DNA of 17,873 nt from CAYRIY01 sp964424335 (lineage in GTDB: Bacteria; Bacillota; Limnochordia; DTU080; RSA5): assembly GCA_964424335.1 (NCBI GenBank), contig CAYRIY010000076.1:1-17873 (forward strand), given 5' to 3'. A program made the translations under genes and the position numbers. A model generated the notes under the pieces. That model searched no databases. It was not told where the DNA came from and saw only the letters and a program-made list of their open reading frames with translations. Shown here in pieces: positions 1 to 7,165 of this stretch; position 1 is the stretch's first letter; the number at the start of each line of letters is the position of its first letter.

Positions 1-42
1 CAGCACGCCGGGTAAGTTTCCACCGTTTTGCAGCTCCGACAT
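1..42 (-). CDS. 5' end of an unidentified protein (partial)
   Basis: The first 14 codons of a minus-strand gene that runs off the left edge; they read MSELQNGGNLPGVL. The start is supported by a ribosome binding site AAAGGAGC (bases 49-56 on the plus strand), seven bases upstream of the ATG. Too little is visible to assign a family. It lies downstream of the 165-752 gene on the same strand but is separated from it by a long hairpin (72-116), so it may be transcribed separately. Confidence 0.6.
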   Translation of the reverse strand, partial: MSELQNGGNLPGVL

Positions 43-71
43 CGGTTTGCTCCTTTAAAATTGCGTCTCCC

Positions 72-116
72 GGCGTTGTTCGTACACGTGTCGAAGGGAC
101 GTGTACGAACAGCGCC
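72..116. repeat. 18-bp stem hairpin between two minus-strand genes
   Basis: Inverted repeat with arms 72-89 and 99-116 around a 9-base loop. The inner 13 pairs (TGTTCGTACACGT against its complement) are perfect and the outer part adds five pairs, one of them G-U. On the minus strand no T-run follows the stem, so it is not a textbook intrinsic terminator. It lies 30 bases upstream of the 1-42 start codon and about 50 bases after the stop of the 165-752 gene. It could be a terminator without a U-tract, an mRNA stabilising element or a dyad operator. Confidence 0.6.
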
Positions 117-164
117 TTCAGCGATCCGTTTGGTCGTTCGTGGAACCCCTCATCGGTATCGTCC

Positions 165-752
165 TCATCGGAGGTTGGCGAGCAGTGCCCGCTCGTGCTC
201 GAGGTGGAGCGGCATTTCAGCCGTGGTTTGACTGCGAATGATCCAGTACGTTCCCACCTGCATCGCGGCATTGCTCGCTGCGAGTCCGGCGCCGTCGGGC
301 CCCAGGGCCTTGCGGACGCTCGGATCCTGTTCCATGAGGGGCGAAAAGACCACGGTCGTTCGCAAGGCGCTCTGCACTGCTTCTACAGGATCGATCTCTT
401 TGCGGTTCACGCGGCCCGTGATCTCATCGACCCAGCTCCCGTCGGTGACGGGAATGGTCGCCTGCCAACGCCCATCTTGAACGACTGCGATTTCTTCGCC
501 GACGCGTGCGGCCCGCCAAGTGCCCGTGCCCTTGAGGCGGTAGAGGCGGTCTACGACAATGGAAAGCCGGGCTCCCGAAGGCAGATTGGTCGTGCCGCTC
601 GCGTCCACGGCGTTGCCATTTACCGAAGTCTCCACCGACAGGGTGTACTCAAGATTGGGAGGCCGCTCGGGCATCGTCAGCCCGGCATAAACCACGCCCA
701 CCAAGAAGATGAGTGCCAAACCGGCCAAGGCCAAAGAGATTCTCTCGCCCAT
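165..752 (-). CDS. membrane-anchored protein of unknown function
   Basis: A 195-residue protein that I do not recognise. It begins MGERISLALAGLALIFLVGV, so residues 5-24 form one hydrophobic helix that should act as an uncleaved signal anchor; there is no lipobox cysteine. The rest (about 30-195) is a soluble domain expected on the outer side of the membrane, rich in Thr/Val and beta-strand-like, with no cysteine and no recognisable catalytic motif. The start is chosen because GAAGGGAG sits eight bases upstream of this ATG; a longer in-frame reading from 821 lacks such a site and would put polar residues before the helix. The gene is divergent from the DUF2512 gene across a 114-base gap. It could be an extracytoplasmic sensor or envelope protein, but nothing in the sequence settles that. 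Confidence 0.7.
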   Translation of the reverse strand: MGERISLALAGLALIFLVGVVYAGLTMPERPPNLEYTLSVETSVNGNAVDASGTTNLPSGARLSIVVDRLYRLKGTGTWRAARVGEEIAVVQDGRWQATIPVTDGSWVDEITGRVNRKEIDPVEAVQSALRTTVVFSPLMEQDPSVRKALGPDGAGLAASNAAMQVGTYWIIRSQTTAEMPLHLEHERALLANLR

Positions 753-866
753 CGGCGCCGCTCCCTTCGTGATCAAATAGAAGTGCTGGAATGTAGCGTG
801 TCCTATTCGGGAAAAATCCATTTAAGCAAGGAGGCGCAACTCGCCCGGCCGAAGGGAGGAATGTTC

Positions 867-1208
867 ATGAGACATCTCAGTCTCTTGGCGACCAAGTTTG
901 TCATGATCGCAGCGGTTTTGGGCGTAACGCTTGGATTGATCGGCGGCGCCACATTCATGGAGGTGTTGATGGCCGCCTTAGTGCTCTCGGTCGTCGCCTA
1001 CGTGGTCGGGGATCTGATCGTGCTGCCGGCGACAAGCAATTGGGTGGCGGTGGCGGCGGATGCCTTGATCGCGTGGGTTATCCTGCGAATGGTCTCACCC
1101 GACAACGCCGTCGGCGCCGCCCTGTTTTGGAGCATCGTTGCCGTAGCCGCAGGTGAGTACTTCTTTCACTCCTACCTCGAGCGACATGCCCTTCGTCACA
1201 AGTCCTGA
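867..1208 (+). CDS. DUF2512 (YndM-like) integral membrane protein
   Basis: A 113-residue, very hydrophobic protein with about four transmembrane segments (roughly 8-27, 29-50, 54-72 and 84-102). The sequence around LIGGATFMEVLMAALVLSVV and VVGDLIVLPATSNWVA matches the pattern of DUF2512/YndM proteins of Bacillota, recalled from family knowledge: the KFVM start, the GDL-VLP turn between helices, and an N-VA-AD segment. No biochemical function is established for the family. The start at 867 is preferred over an ATG at 861 because AGGGAGG (853-859) lies seven bases upstream of 867 but almost abuts 861. The gene is divergent from the membrane-anchored protein and convergent with the sugar-binding protein at 1323. 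Confidence 0.85.
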   Translation: MRHLSLLATKFVMIAAVLGVTLGLIGGATFMEVLMAALVLSVVAYVVGDLIVLPATSNWVAVAADALIAWVILRMVSPDNAVGAALFWSIVAVAAGEYFFHSYLERHALRHKS

Positions 1209-1238
1209 CATCGCTAAAGATACCGCCCCAGACATCCA

Positions 1239-1275
1239 AAGGCGCCGCGGTTTGCACGATCAACCACGGCGCCTT
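1239..1275. terminator. bidirectional hairpin between convergent genes
   Basis: A 14-bp inverted repeat (arms 1239-1252 and 1262-1275, AAGGCGCCGCGGTT with one C-A mismatch) lies between the stop of the DUF2512 gene and the stop of the convergent sugar-binding protein gene. Its position suits a shared terminator. The T-tracts on both sides are weak (CATTTCC on plus, TTTGGATG on minus), so the call rests on position and stem strength. Confidence 0.6.
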
Positions 1276-1322
1276 CATTTCCATTTGGAACGATCGGTTC
1301 GGGCAATCTGGCTATCTTGGCA

Positions 1323-2600
1323 TTATCGTGTACGCTGATACTCCTCCATATCGCGCACGTTTTTCAACACCAGATCGGCGACGCCCTGTACGATCGACTT
1401 CTCACCGTTTAGCACGGGCAGGAACTCGTAGCCGATGTTGACATAGGTAACGCCGACTTCCGCCCACGCAGTCTCGCTCCAGGCGTCCGCCAGGCTTTCG
1501 ATAAAGCCATGGTAGACGGGGAGCTGGTCGGCGAAGTGCGGCGCGGCAAGGTCCGCTTGGGCGAGGGGCAGCGAGCCGATCGCCGCCATCGTGTGGCCAA
1601 GCGGGGTGATGCCTTGGTCGCCTTGCACCAAGCTGAGCCACTCGAGCAGCTTCCAGGCCTCGTCCGCGTGCGGCGTCATGCTGCTTACGCCATACCCGTG
1701 TCCATAGTGCATCGCGCCCACGCCCTGGCTCCCCGCCGGCAGCGGGACAGCTCCAAAGTCCCTGACGAAGTCGCCGTCGTACGCGCTCTGGATGTTCCCC
1801 AAATACCATGGAAAGCCAAACATCATCGGGACGTCGCCCATGTTGAAAGCCTCGTACCAGTGCCAGCCTAGGCCGAGGAATCCGTCCCTTGCCGGCCCGC
1901 CTGCCCAATCGTAGAACATTTGAAAGACGCGGTGGGTCGCGGCCGAATCCAGGGCGAGGTTGCGATCGGCGTCGAGCACCTGGCCCCCTTCGGCCTTCAA
2001 CATCGCGAGCATCTGGTAGTGGAGCGTCCATCCTTCACCGGGGTCCGCGGCGCCCGGCCGCGTGATCACCGACTGATCGTCGTACCGACTAAGTCTGCGG
2101 CCCATCTCTTCAAACTCGGCCACGTCGCGCGGCGGCTCTCCGTACCCGGACTCGTTTAACAGCAGCTTGTTATACACGAGGCCGGTGGTCATGTTCTCGA
2201 CCGGCACACCGATCAACCGGCCATCAATGGTCAGCGATTGGACGGAAATAGGAAAGATCTCTTGATGGAGACGATCGGCCAAACGAGACGGCACTGTGGC
2301 GAGGAGCCCTGCGTTGTAAAGACGCAAGAGGTGGATCGTCCCGCCTTCGACGATGTCGGGACCCTCTCCGCCGACAAACATCGTGATCACCTTGTCCATG
2401 TCGTGCTCCCTACCCATGTTCTCGATGCGGACATGGGGGTTCATCGCTTCGTACATGCGCAAGTATGGGTCAAGGACAGCGTATCCCGGCGTACCGTCGT
2501 TCGAGTAGCCGCTAAACATTCGAAGCACGATCGGTTCCTGAGCCGCGGAGACGGCGGTCAGCGCGGCCACCAATAGCAACACGCTTATCGACCTTCGCAA
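1323..2600 (-). CDS. ABC sugar transporter extracellular solute-binding protein (family 1)
   Basis: A 425-residue substrate-binding protein of the UgpB/MalE-like family 1 that should capture a sugar or oligosaccharide outside the membrane. It starts with a cleavable signal peptide (MRRSISVLLLVAALTAVSAA, likely cut before QEP) and has no lipobox cysteine. Family features include GGEGPDIVEGG near residue 80, a YNK--L motif near 145 (binding-protein hinge region), and the C-terminal EAWKLLEWLS segment typical of these proteins. Translation starts at TTG with GAGGAGG ten bases upstream. The gene follows the LacI gene on the same strand after 120 bases, and a CGTTGTTTAA motif in that gap resembles part of the LacI operator region. 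No permease or ATPase is nearby, so the partners must be encoded elsewhere. The substrate cannot be read from sequence; glucan oligosaccharides are plausible from the GH81 neighbour. Confidence 0.93.
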   Translation of the reverse strand: MRRSISVLLLVAALTAVSAAQEPIVLRMFSGYSNDGTPGYAVLDPYLRMYEAMNPHVRIENMGREHDMDKVITMFVGGEGPDIVEGGTIHLLRLYNAGLLATVPSRLADRLHQEIFPISVQSLTIDGRLIGVPVENMTTGLVYNKLLLNESGYGEPPRDVAEFEEMGRRLSRYDDQSVITRPGAADPGEGWTLHYQMLAMLKAEGGQVLDADRNLALDSAATHRVFQMFYDWAGGPARDGFLGLGWHWYEAFNMGDVPMMFGFPWYLGNIQSAYDGDFVRDFGAVPLPAGSQGVGAMHYGHGYGVSSMTPHADEAWKLLEWLSLVQGDQGITPLGHTMAAIGSLPLAQADLAAPHFADQLPVYHGFIESLADAWSETAWAEVGVTYVNIGYEFLPVLNGEKSIVQGVADLVLKNVRDMEEYQRTR

Positions 2601-2677
2601 TGGACTGCAACCTCCTCATGATTGCTTTTCTTCGCTACATTGTGACGACACTCGCGCGATGGGTCTATAGGTGCTGG

Positions 2678-2687
2678 CGTTGTTTAA
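2678..2687. promoter_or_regulatory. CGTTGTTTAA motif upstream of the sugar-binding protein gene
   Basis: This 10-base string occurs identically at 8832-8841 and in a variant form (CGTTGCTGAA) inside the LacI-gene operator region at 3862-3871. Here it lies in the 120-base gap before the 1323-2600 gene, where a regulator controlling that gene would bind. The role as a regulator half-site is inference. Confidence 0.3.
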
Positions 2688-2720
2688 AGGTCACCCTTGG
2701 CGTTCACCCCCTCACGAATT

Positions 2721-3851
2721 CTAGTTGTCGCTTTGCGGTCCAGCGCCATCGGTGCAACCGCATGTACGCCGCACAACCAACTGCACCGGCAGGATCGTCG
2801 CCTCTGGGGGACGCCCCGTCTTGAGCCACGTGATCAAAGTCTCGGCGGCCCGCTCTCCTAGTTCCCCCACGGGCTGCCTGACGGTGGTCAAGGGCGGGGT
2901 CACGAAACGACAGTACGAAACATCGTCAAATCCTACGAGCTTTACGTCGCGGCCGATTGCAAGTCCGGCCTCCGATACGGCCCGCATGGCGCCGATCGCC
3001 ATCAAATCGTTGGCGGCAAGGACCAAGTATTGCTCGTGATCTTTTAGGAGGCCTTGCATACACTCATACCCGCTCTCCTCGGTGAACCGGCCGTGCACGA
3101 CCAGGGCGTCGGCAGGGTCTAGGCCCATGCTTTCGATGCCCCGACGGTATCCGACCAACCGATCATTGGAGGCGGGCTGCCTTTCGGGGCCGGCAATGAT
3201 CGCTATGCGCCGACCGGGAGCGACAAAGGCAAGCAAGTGGCGCGCCGCCTGATAGGCGCCGCCCTCGTTGTCCACGTCGATGTAGCAAAGCCCAGGCTCT
3301 CGCTGCCTCCCGATCACGAGCACCTTTTCACCTTGAGACACGAGATCGACGATGCGGCTTGAGTCTTCGCCCGGGTCGACGACGATCAGGCCGTCCGCAC
3401 GCCGGGATCTTGCGATCGCTTCAGCCTGGTCGTACACGTGCGCCCCCTTGGTCATCGAAAAGACCAGCGTATTGCGATGGCGATCCGCCGCCCGTCCAAT
3501 TCCCCGCATCAACTCCGGAAAGAACGGATCGGCGAAGACGTCGTCCGGGCTGTGCGGAATCACGAGACCGATGCTGCCCACGTGCTGCGAGGCAAGGCTC
3601 TGGGCTGCGCTGTGCGGCTGATAGTTGAGCGCGGCGATTGCCTTGCGCACCTTTTGCTTCGTCTCGTCGCCCACTCGATTGCGCCCGTTCATCACGTAGG
3701 AGACCGTCGCCTGGGAGACTCCTGCGAGGCGAGCCACGTCGGCTATGGTCGGCGGCCGCCGACCAATGTCCGAGCGTGCGGGCGGAGCCGGCGATCCATT
3801 GCCCCCGTCTTCCCGGTCAGTCGGAGCGCTGATCTTGTGGTTCACGTCCAT
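2721..3851 (-). CDS. LacI-family transcriptional regulator
   Basis: A 376-residue sugar-responsive repressor. After a polar N-terminal extension of about 32 residues, the LacI helix-turn-helix (TIADVARLAGVSQATVSYVM) and hinge follow at about 35-90. A periplasmic-binding-protein-like effector domain runs from about 95 to the end, with the usual GSIGLVIP start and a terminal RRTCGC motif. Conventional LacI proteins begin a few residues before the helix-turn-helix, so the extension is unusual. The first ATG (3851) directly abuts a GGGGG run; a GTG two codons later (3845) sits five bases from GGGGGA and may be the true start. The gene lies between the GH81 and sugar-binding protein genes and has its own promoter (3892-3920) and a dyad operator between promoter and start. 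It is therefore probably autoregulated and controls the neighbouring glucan genes. Confidence 0.94.
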   Translation of the reverse strand: MDVNHKISAPTDREDGGNGSPAPPARSDIGRRPPTIADVARLAGVSQATVSYVMNGRNRVGDETKQKVRKAIAALNYQPHSAAQSLASQHVGSIGLVIPHSPDDVFADPFFPELMRGIGRAADRHRNTLVFSMTKGAHVYDQAEAIARSRRADGLIVVDPGEDSSRIVDLVSQGEKVLVIGRQREPGLCYIDVDNEGGAYQAARHLLAFVAPGRRIAIIAGPERQPASNDRLVGYRRGIESMGLDPADALVVHGRFTEESGYECMQGLLKDHEQYLVLAANDLMAIGAMRAVSEAGLAIGRDVKLVGFDDVSYCRFVTPPLTTVRQPVGELGERAAETLITWLKTGRPPEATILPVQLVVRRTCGCTDGAGPQSDN

Positions 3852-3865
3852 CCCCCAAAAACGTT

Positions 3866-3881
3866 GCTGAAGCGCTTAAGC
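3866..3881. promoter_or_regulatory. candidate LacI-family operator
   Basis: GCTGAAGCGCTTAAGC is a 16-base palindrome with a central CG and seven of eight pairs matched, the architecture known for LacI-family operators. It lies just downstream of the -10 element of the predicted lacI promoter and 15 bases before the gene start, so a bound repressor would block its own transcription. An overlapping perfect 10-base palindrome CGCTTAAGCG lies at 3873-3882. Binding by the adjacent regulator is inferred. Confidence 0.6.
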
Positions 3882-3891
3882 GAAGTCGACA

Positions 3892-3920
3892 AAATAAAGT
3901 CGCAAAATGGCGACGTTCAA
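3892..3920 (-). promoter_or_regulatory. sigma-A-type promoter of the LacI gene
   Basis: On the minus strand TTGAAC (3915-3920) and TTATTT (3892-3897) are separated by exactly 17 bases. The spacer contains a small inverted repeat GTCGC-6-GCGAC. The start point should fall around 3885, immediately before the palindromic operator. The -10 box is only a moderate match. Confidence 0.55.
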
Positions 3921-3962
3921 CGTATTCCGCGTCAACTGACGGATTCCTTTGAATATCTTGGC

Positions 3963-3986
3963 GGGGCGCCCCTCTCGGACGAGAGG
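3963..3986 (-). terminator. GC-rich hairpin after the GH81 gene
   Basis: CCTCTCG-GA-CGAGAGG (3971-3977 with 3980-3986) lies nine bases after the GH81 stop codon and is followed on the minus strand by the palindrome GGGGCGCCCC. There is no T-run, so this could be a weak or factor-dependent terminator or an mRNA 3'-end stabiliser between the aldolase/GH81 genes and lacI. Confidence 0.35.
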
Positions 3987-3995
3987 ATCAACGAC

Positions 3996-6236
3996 TTATG
4001 GAAGGCGTCGTTCCCGCACGGTGAGTAAAAACGGCTCCGCCTCCCATACGGCTCCGTCCGAAAATGCTACGGAGCGTCTGGACATGTCCGTGTGATACAT
4101 TACGTAGGTTGTGAGGTTCTCTTTTTGAAATACGGCCGCAAGCGGGATGTCGGCGCTCGTTTGCGGATCGACGCGGCCTAGGCTCCGAAGCGCTGCGAGC
4201 CAATGGTAGGTGCGCGCTTTTGTCTCGCCAAACTCCGGTGCGCCCTCGAGCGGCCACGCTTGCCAGGCCCGAACTGGGTCCACCAACGCGAGAAAGCCAT
4301 AGATGATGTCCGCCCAATGGGTGATCGCGCCGCCGGTCTCATCCCACAACTCATCGAGCGTCAGCTTGGCTCTTTCGGGATGCGCGCCTAAGTAGAGCGA
4401 AGCGCCGGTGAGCGGCAGTGCGTTGATCCCGTGCACCTCGATCGGGTGGCGCGTCCACCAGGTGTCGTGGTCCCCACCGCTCCCAAAGAGTCGAGCGATC
4501 ACCTTGTGGCCGTATGCGCCCGGAAAGTGCGAGCCTGTCACGTCGAACCAATAGTGCCAGACCGCATGGGACTCTACGACATAACCCCACACCCCAAGGT
4601 CCCGCAAGGCCCGGTCGCCCGTCGCTTCGCCAAACAAGATCAGCCCTGCCCAGGCGTGCATCGCTTCCGAAGACGACTCCTGGTTGTTTCCCTCGCGAAA
4701 CGCAGCCGTCCCCGACGCCCACGAATGTCCCGCGAACGGGTCAAAGCAGCGCAGGCGCGGAAACTGACGATCTTTCTTGTCAAGGCAGGCAAAGTCACGA
4801 GCAAGGAGCTTTACCATGCCGCCCCACGCCTCGTCGTTCGCCCACGCTCGGTCGTACAGGGCAACGATCCCCGCCGCGTGGATGAAGTAGCCGTAGTGAA
4901 AGTGATGGTCGTTTAGATCCGTCGCCGCGCCGTGGCTTGACGGGTGGCCGAGCAATGCGCCCCACGCATCGTCGTACCAGAAAAACTCATCCGCGGCGCC
5001 GTTTTGCTCCGGCCTTTGCGAAGGCACGGTGAACCAACGTTCGAGGCGCCCCTTCAATGCGCCAAGGAGCCGGTCCCGAGCGTCGATGTCGCCCAGTTGG
5101 TCGGCGATCGGAACGAGCTGCGCGATCCGATTGAGGCTCTTTCCCACAAGGTACGTATCGTACCGCTTCGATCCCATGCCAAGCGGCCACATCGGAGCCC
5201 GGAGCGCGTCGGCCAGCAATTGTTTGAGGAGCGCTTGGTCGGCGGTTTCGCCCAACGGAAGGTACGGCAATATGCCGCTGAAGCGATGGGACGTGACGAA
5301 GCGCCGCCCTGCTACAAGGCGCATAAGGCCTCGCGGAGATCGATAGGTGTGCGGAGTGACCGTGATGTCGCTTTCATCGAGATCCAAGGCGGCCCACTGG
5401 TGTGGGTAGAGTGCGATCACGGGCGCGGTGGAGTCGCCCTGCTGGGTCGCCACGACAAATTGTGTTTTCACGCGGCCTGTTTGGGCGTCGTACGTGAACG
5501 ACGCGTCGGTATCTTCTGGAACGGCGCGGGCGTGCTTGGCAAACAGCAAGAACGTCTCTCGGTCGGTATTCGGGAGGATCGCAATCGCTAGGCTCCGGTC
5601 CCCTGCCGGCATGTCGCACAGAAGGCGATGGGCGCCGTCCCAAGTCCACACGCTCCCCGGCGGCCCAAAGAGGCCGTAGGCATTGTCCCCCACCTTGAGG
5701 CCGATCGCATGGGGCTCTTCGAAATGCCACTCCTCGGGCTTTTCCCGGAAGGTGCAGGACGGGCGGCCGCCGAGCACATTGGCATAAACATACGGAAATC
5801 CGTGACCGACTCGCACGTCCAGGAGCGACTCTACATGCGTCTCGGCAAGAAAGGAGAGATCGACCGTCCAGTCGGAGTACCCCGAGACAACTGCCTCCGC
5901 AAACGTGCAACCCGCAACACCGAGGACCAGCTCTTCGCGGTAATAGGCGTGAAAAGCGGCAGATCGACGCTCCGCCTCATCACCCGAGAAGGCTTCGATG
6001 TCCGGATAACTGATGCCAAGTCCATCCGGACCGGCCTTCACAGCCAGGGGGTGCGCGTAAATCGGATCGGAGAAGGACTTACACGCCGCCGAACTCCAAA
6101 ATCGGTTGGTCGGCATCGGACCGTCGAGAAAATGGGCACGCCGAGGCGGCGTGGAGGGGCCGTCGACCCCTGGCGGACGATCGAGGTAGTAGCTCCCGGA
6201 TCCAACCCGTTCGATGCGAACGTCGGTCGACGGCAT
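3996..6236 (-). CDS. glycoside hydrolase family 81 endo-beta-1,3-glucanase
   Basis: A 746-residue GH81 enzyme, an inverting endo-1,3-beta-glucanase that cuts laminarin- or callose-type beta-1,3-glucan. Family signatures are complete: GPMPTNRFWSS near residue 40; DWTVDLSF near 123; GHGFPYVYANV near 145; DLNDHHFHYGY at 440-450, with the presumed catalytic acid Asp443; and GNNQESSSEAM at 516-525, with the presumed catalytic base Glu520. The 77-residue spacing between the two is in line with characterised GH81 enzymes. The length equals a bare catalytic unit with no carbohydrate-binding module. No signal peptide or membrane segment is seen at the N-terminus (MPSTDVRIERVGSGSY), so the enzyme appears cytoplasmic, which is unusual for an endo-glucanase. 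The start at 6236 is chosen because GGGAGG lies eight bases upstream; an in-frame TTG at 6263 lacks a site. It begins 23 bases after the HOGA-like aldolase and is probably co-transcribed with it. Confidence 0.93.
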   Translation of the reverse strand: MPSTDVRIERVGSGSYYLDRPPGVDGPSTPPRRAHFLDGPMPTNRFWSSAACKSFSDPIYAHPLAVKAGPDGLGISYPDIEAFSGDEAERRSAAFHAYYREELVLGVAGCTFAEAVVSGYSDWTVDLSFLAETHVESLLDVRVGHGFPYVYANVLGGRPSCTFREKPEEWHFEEPHAIGLKVGDNAYGLFGPPGSVWTWDGAHRLLCDMPAGDRSLAIAILPNTDRETFLLFAKHARAVPEDTDASFTYDAQTGRVKTQFVVATQQGDSTAPVIALYPHQWAALDLDESDITVTPHTYRSPRGLMRLVAGRRFVTSHRFSGILPYLPLGETADQALLKQLLADALRAPMWPLGMGSKRYDTYLVGKSLNRIAQLVPIADQLGDIDARDRLLGALKGRLERWFTVPSQRPEQNGAADEFFWYDDAWGALLGHPSSHGAATDLNDHHFHYGYFIHAAGIVALYDRAWANDEAWGGMVKLLARDFACLDKKDRQFPRLRCFDPFAGHSWASGTAAFREGNNQESSSEAMHAWAGLILFGEATGDRALRDLGVWGYVVESHAVWHYWFDVTGSHFPGAYGHKVIARLFGSGGDHDTWWTRHPIEVHGINALPLTGASLYLGAHPERAKLTLDELWDETGGAITHWADIIYGFLALVDPVRAWQAWPLEGAPEFGETKARTYHWLAALRSLGRVDPQTSADIPLAAVFQKENLTTYVMYHTDMSRRSVAFSDGAVWEAEPFLLTVRERRLP

Positions 6237-6259
6237 CGGCGCTCCCTCCCACGGTATGG

Positions 6260-7165
6260 TCAACGAGGTCCGAGGATTTGATCGATTTGCTCCTCAGCAG
6301 CGCGCACAATGTCGACGACGACGGCCCGCTGGCTCGCAGGCAACGGCAAGAGCGGCGGCCGCGGATTGCCCCCAAAGTACCCAAGTGCGTCCATGGCGGC
6401 TTTGAGGCCCGGCACGCCGAAGCGGATCGTGACGGCAGCGTTTGCCTGCAGCAGCGCATGCTGCACCCGCCGCGCCTCGTCGTACCGCCCTTCCTGGGCC
6501 AAGGCGTACAGCGCGCAACATGCATCGGGCAGGACGTTGGCGACCGCCATCATGCCTCCACGTGCACCGACAGCGAGCGCAGGAAACAATATGCTTCCCG
6601 AGCCTGCGAACACCTCGAAGTCCGGGCCTGTTCGGCTTACGATTTCCGTGATCTGAACGATGTCGCCGCCACTGTCCTTGATGCCGACGATGTTGGGGTG
6701 CAGCGCGAGCGTGGCTACGAGTTCGGCAGAGAGGTTGATGCCGGTGTTCCTCGGCATGTTGTAAAGCAGGATCGGGATGGGCGAGGCCTCGGCTACGGCC
6801 TCAAAATGACGTCGCAGGACATCGGGCGTCATTTGGCCCACGAAGAAATGCGGCGGGAGCACCAGGGCCGCATTCGCCCCGGCGTCCGCGCTCGCCTTCG
6901 TCAACTCGATGGTCGCGGCCGTGGTCTCGAGCCCGGTTCCTGCGATCACCCGGCGGCTTCCGGCCCGCGCCCGCACCGCCGAAATCAGCGCGATCCGTTC
7001 TTGAATGGTAAGGTAGGCGCTCTCCCCGTTCGAGCCCGCGACGACAAACCCGTGCAGGCCCGTTTCAAGCCACTTGTCGAGGTTTGCGCCCAGCGCGGCC
7101 AGGGAAAGTTCGCCCGCCTCAAAAGGCGTCGGTATCGGCGGATATACGCCTTCAAACACGAGCAT
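6260..7165 (-). CDS. DapA/HOGA-family aldolase (4-hydroxy-2-oxoglutarate or 2-keto-3-deoxy sugar-acid aldolase)
   Basis: A 301-residue class I (Schiff-base) lyase of the dihydrodipicolinate synthase superfamily. The substrate-recognition motif is GSNGE (44-48) instead of the GTTGE of true DapA. The tyrosine of the proton relay is Tyr135 in LYNMPRNTG, and the Schiff-base lysine is Lys163 in GIKDSGGD. The C-terminal half (PNAAVTIRFGVPGLKAAMD) follows 4-hydroxy-2-oxoglutarate aldolase (HOGA1) closely in my memory of that protein. It probably cleaves a 2-keto acid such as 4-hydroxy-2-oxoglutarate or a 2-keto-3-deoxy sugar acid to pyruvate (or glyoxylate plus pyruvate). It is unlikely to be the lysine-pathway enzyme because it sits inside a sugar operon. 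Its ATG overlaps the stop of the upstream class II aldolase by one base (TGATG), indicating translational coupling. A dehydratase role (AraD/KDG dehydratase type) cannot be excluded. Confidence 0.86.
   Translation of the reverse strand: MLVFEGVYPPIPTPFEAGELSLAALGANLDKWLETGLHGFVVAGSNGESAYLTIQERIALISAVRARAGSRRVIAGTGLETTAATIELTKASADAGANAALVLPPHFFVGQMTPDVLRRHFEAVAEASPIPILLYNMPRNTGINLSAELVATLALHPNIVGIKDSGGDIVQITEIVSRTGPDFEVFAGSGSILFPALAVGARGGMMAVANVLPDACCALYALAQEGRYDEARRVQHALLQANAAVTIRFGVPGLKAAMDALGYFGGNPRPPLLPLPASQRAVVVDIVRAAEEQIDQILGPR

Noticed and set aside
195..866. Long plus-strand reading frame running into the DUF2512 gene from upstream
   Set aside because: It is antisense to the membrane-anchored protein gene and has no ribosome site; the DUF2512 protein has its own AAGGGAGG site at 853-859.
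3437..3444. Repeat of the TCGTACACGTG string from the 72-116 hairpin inside the lacI gene
   Set aside because: It encodes conserved-looking residues of the LacI effector domain in frame and has no second arm, so it is treated as coincidence.
3438..4028. Plus-strand open frame of 196 codons across the lacI start and intergenic region
   Set aside because: It mirrors the lacI coding frame and lacks a ribosome site and recognisable domains; codon content reflects the opposite strand.
4944..6281. Several plus-strand frames of about 215 codons inside the GH81 gene
   Set aside because: They are shadows of the GH81 gene in GC-rich sequence, with composition rich in Arg/Gly/Pro and no family match.
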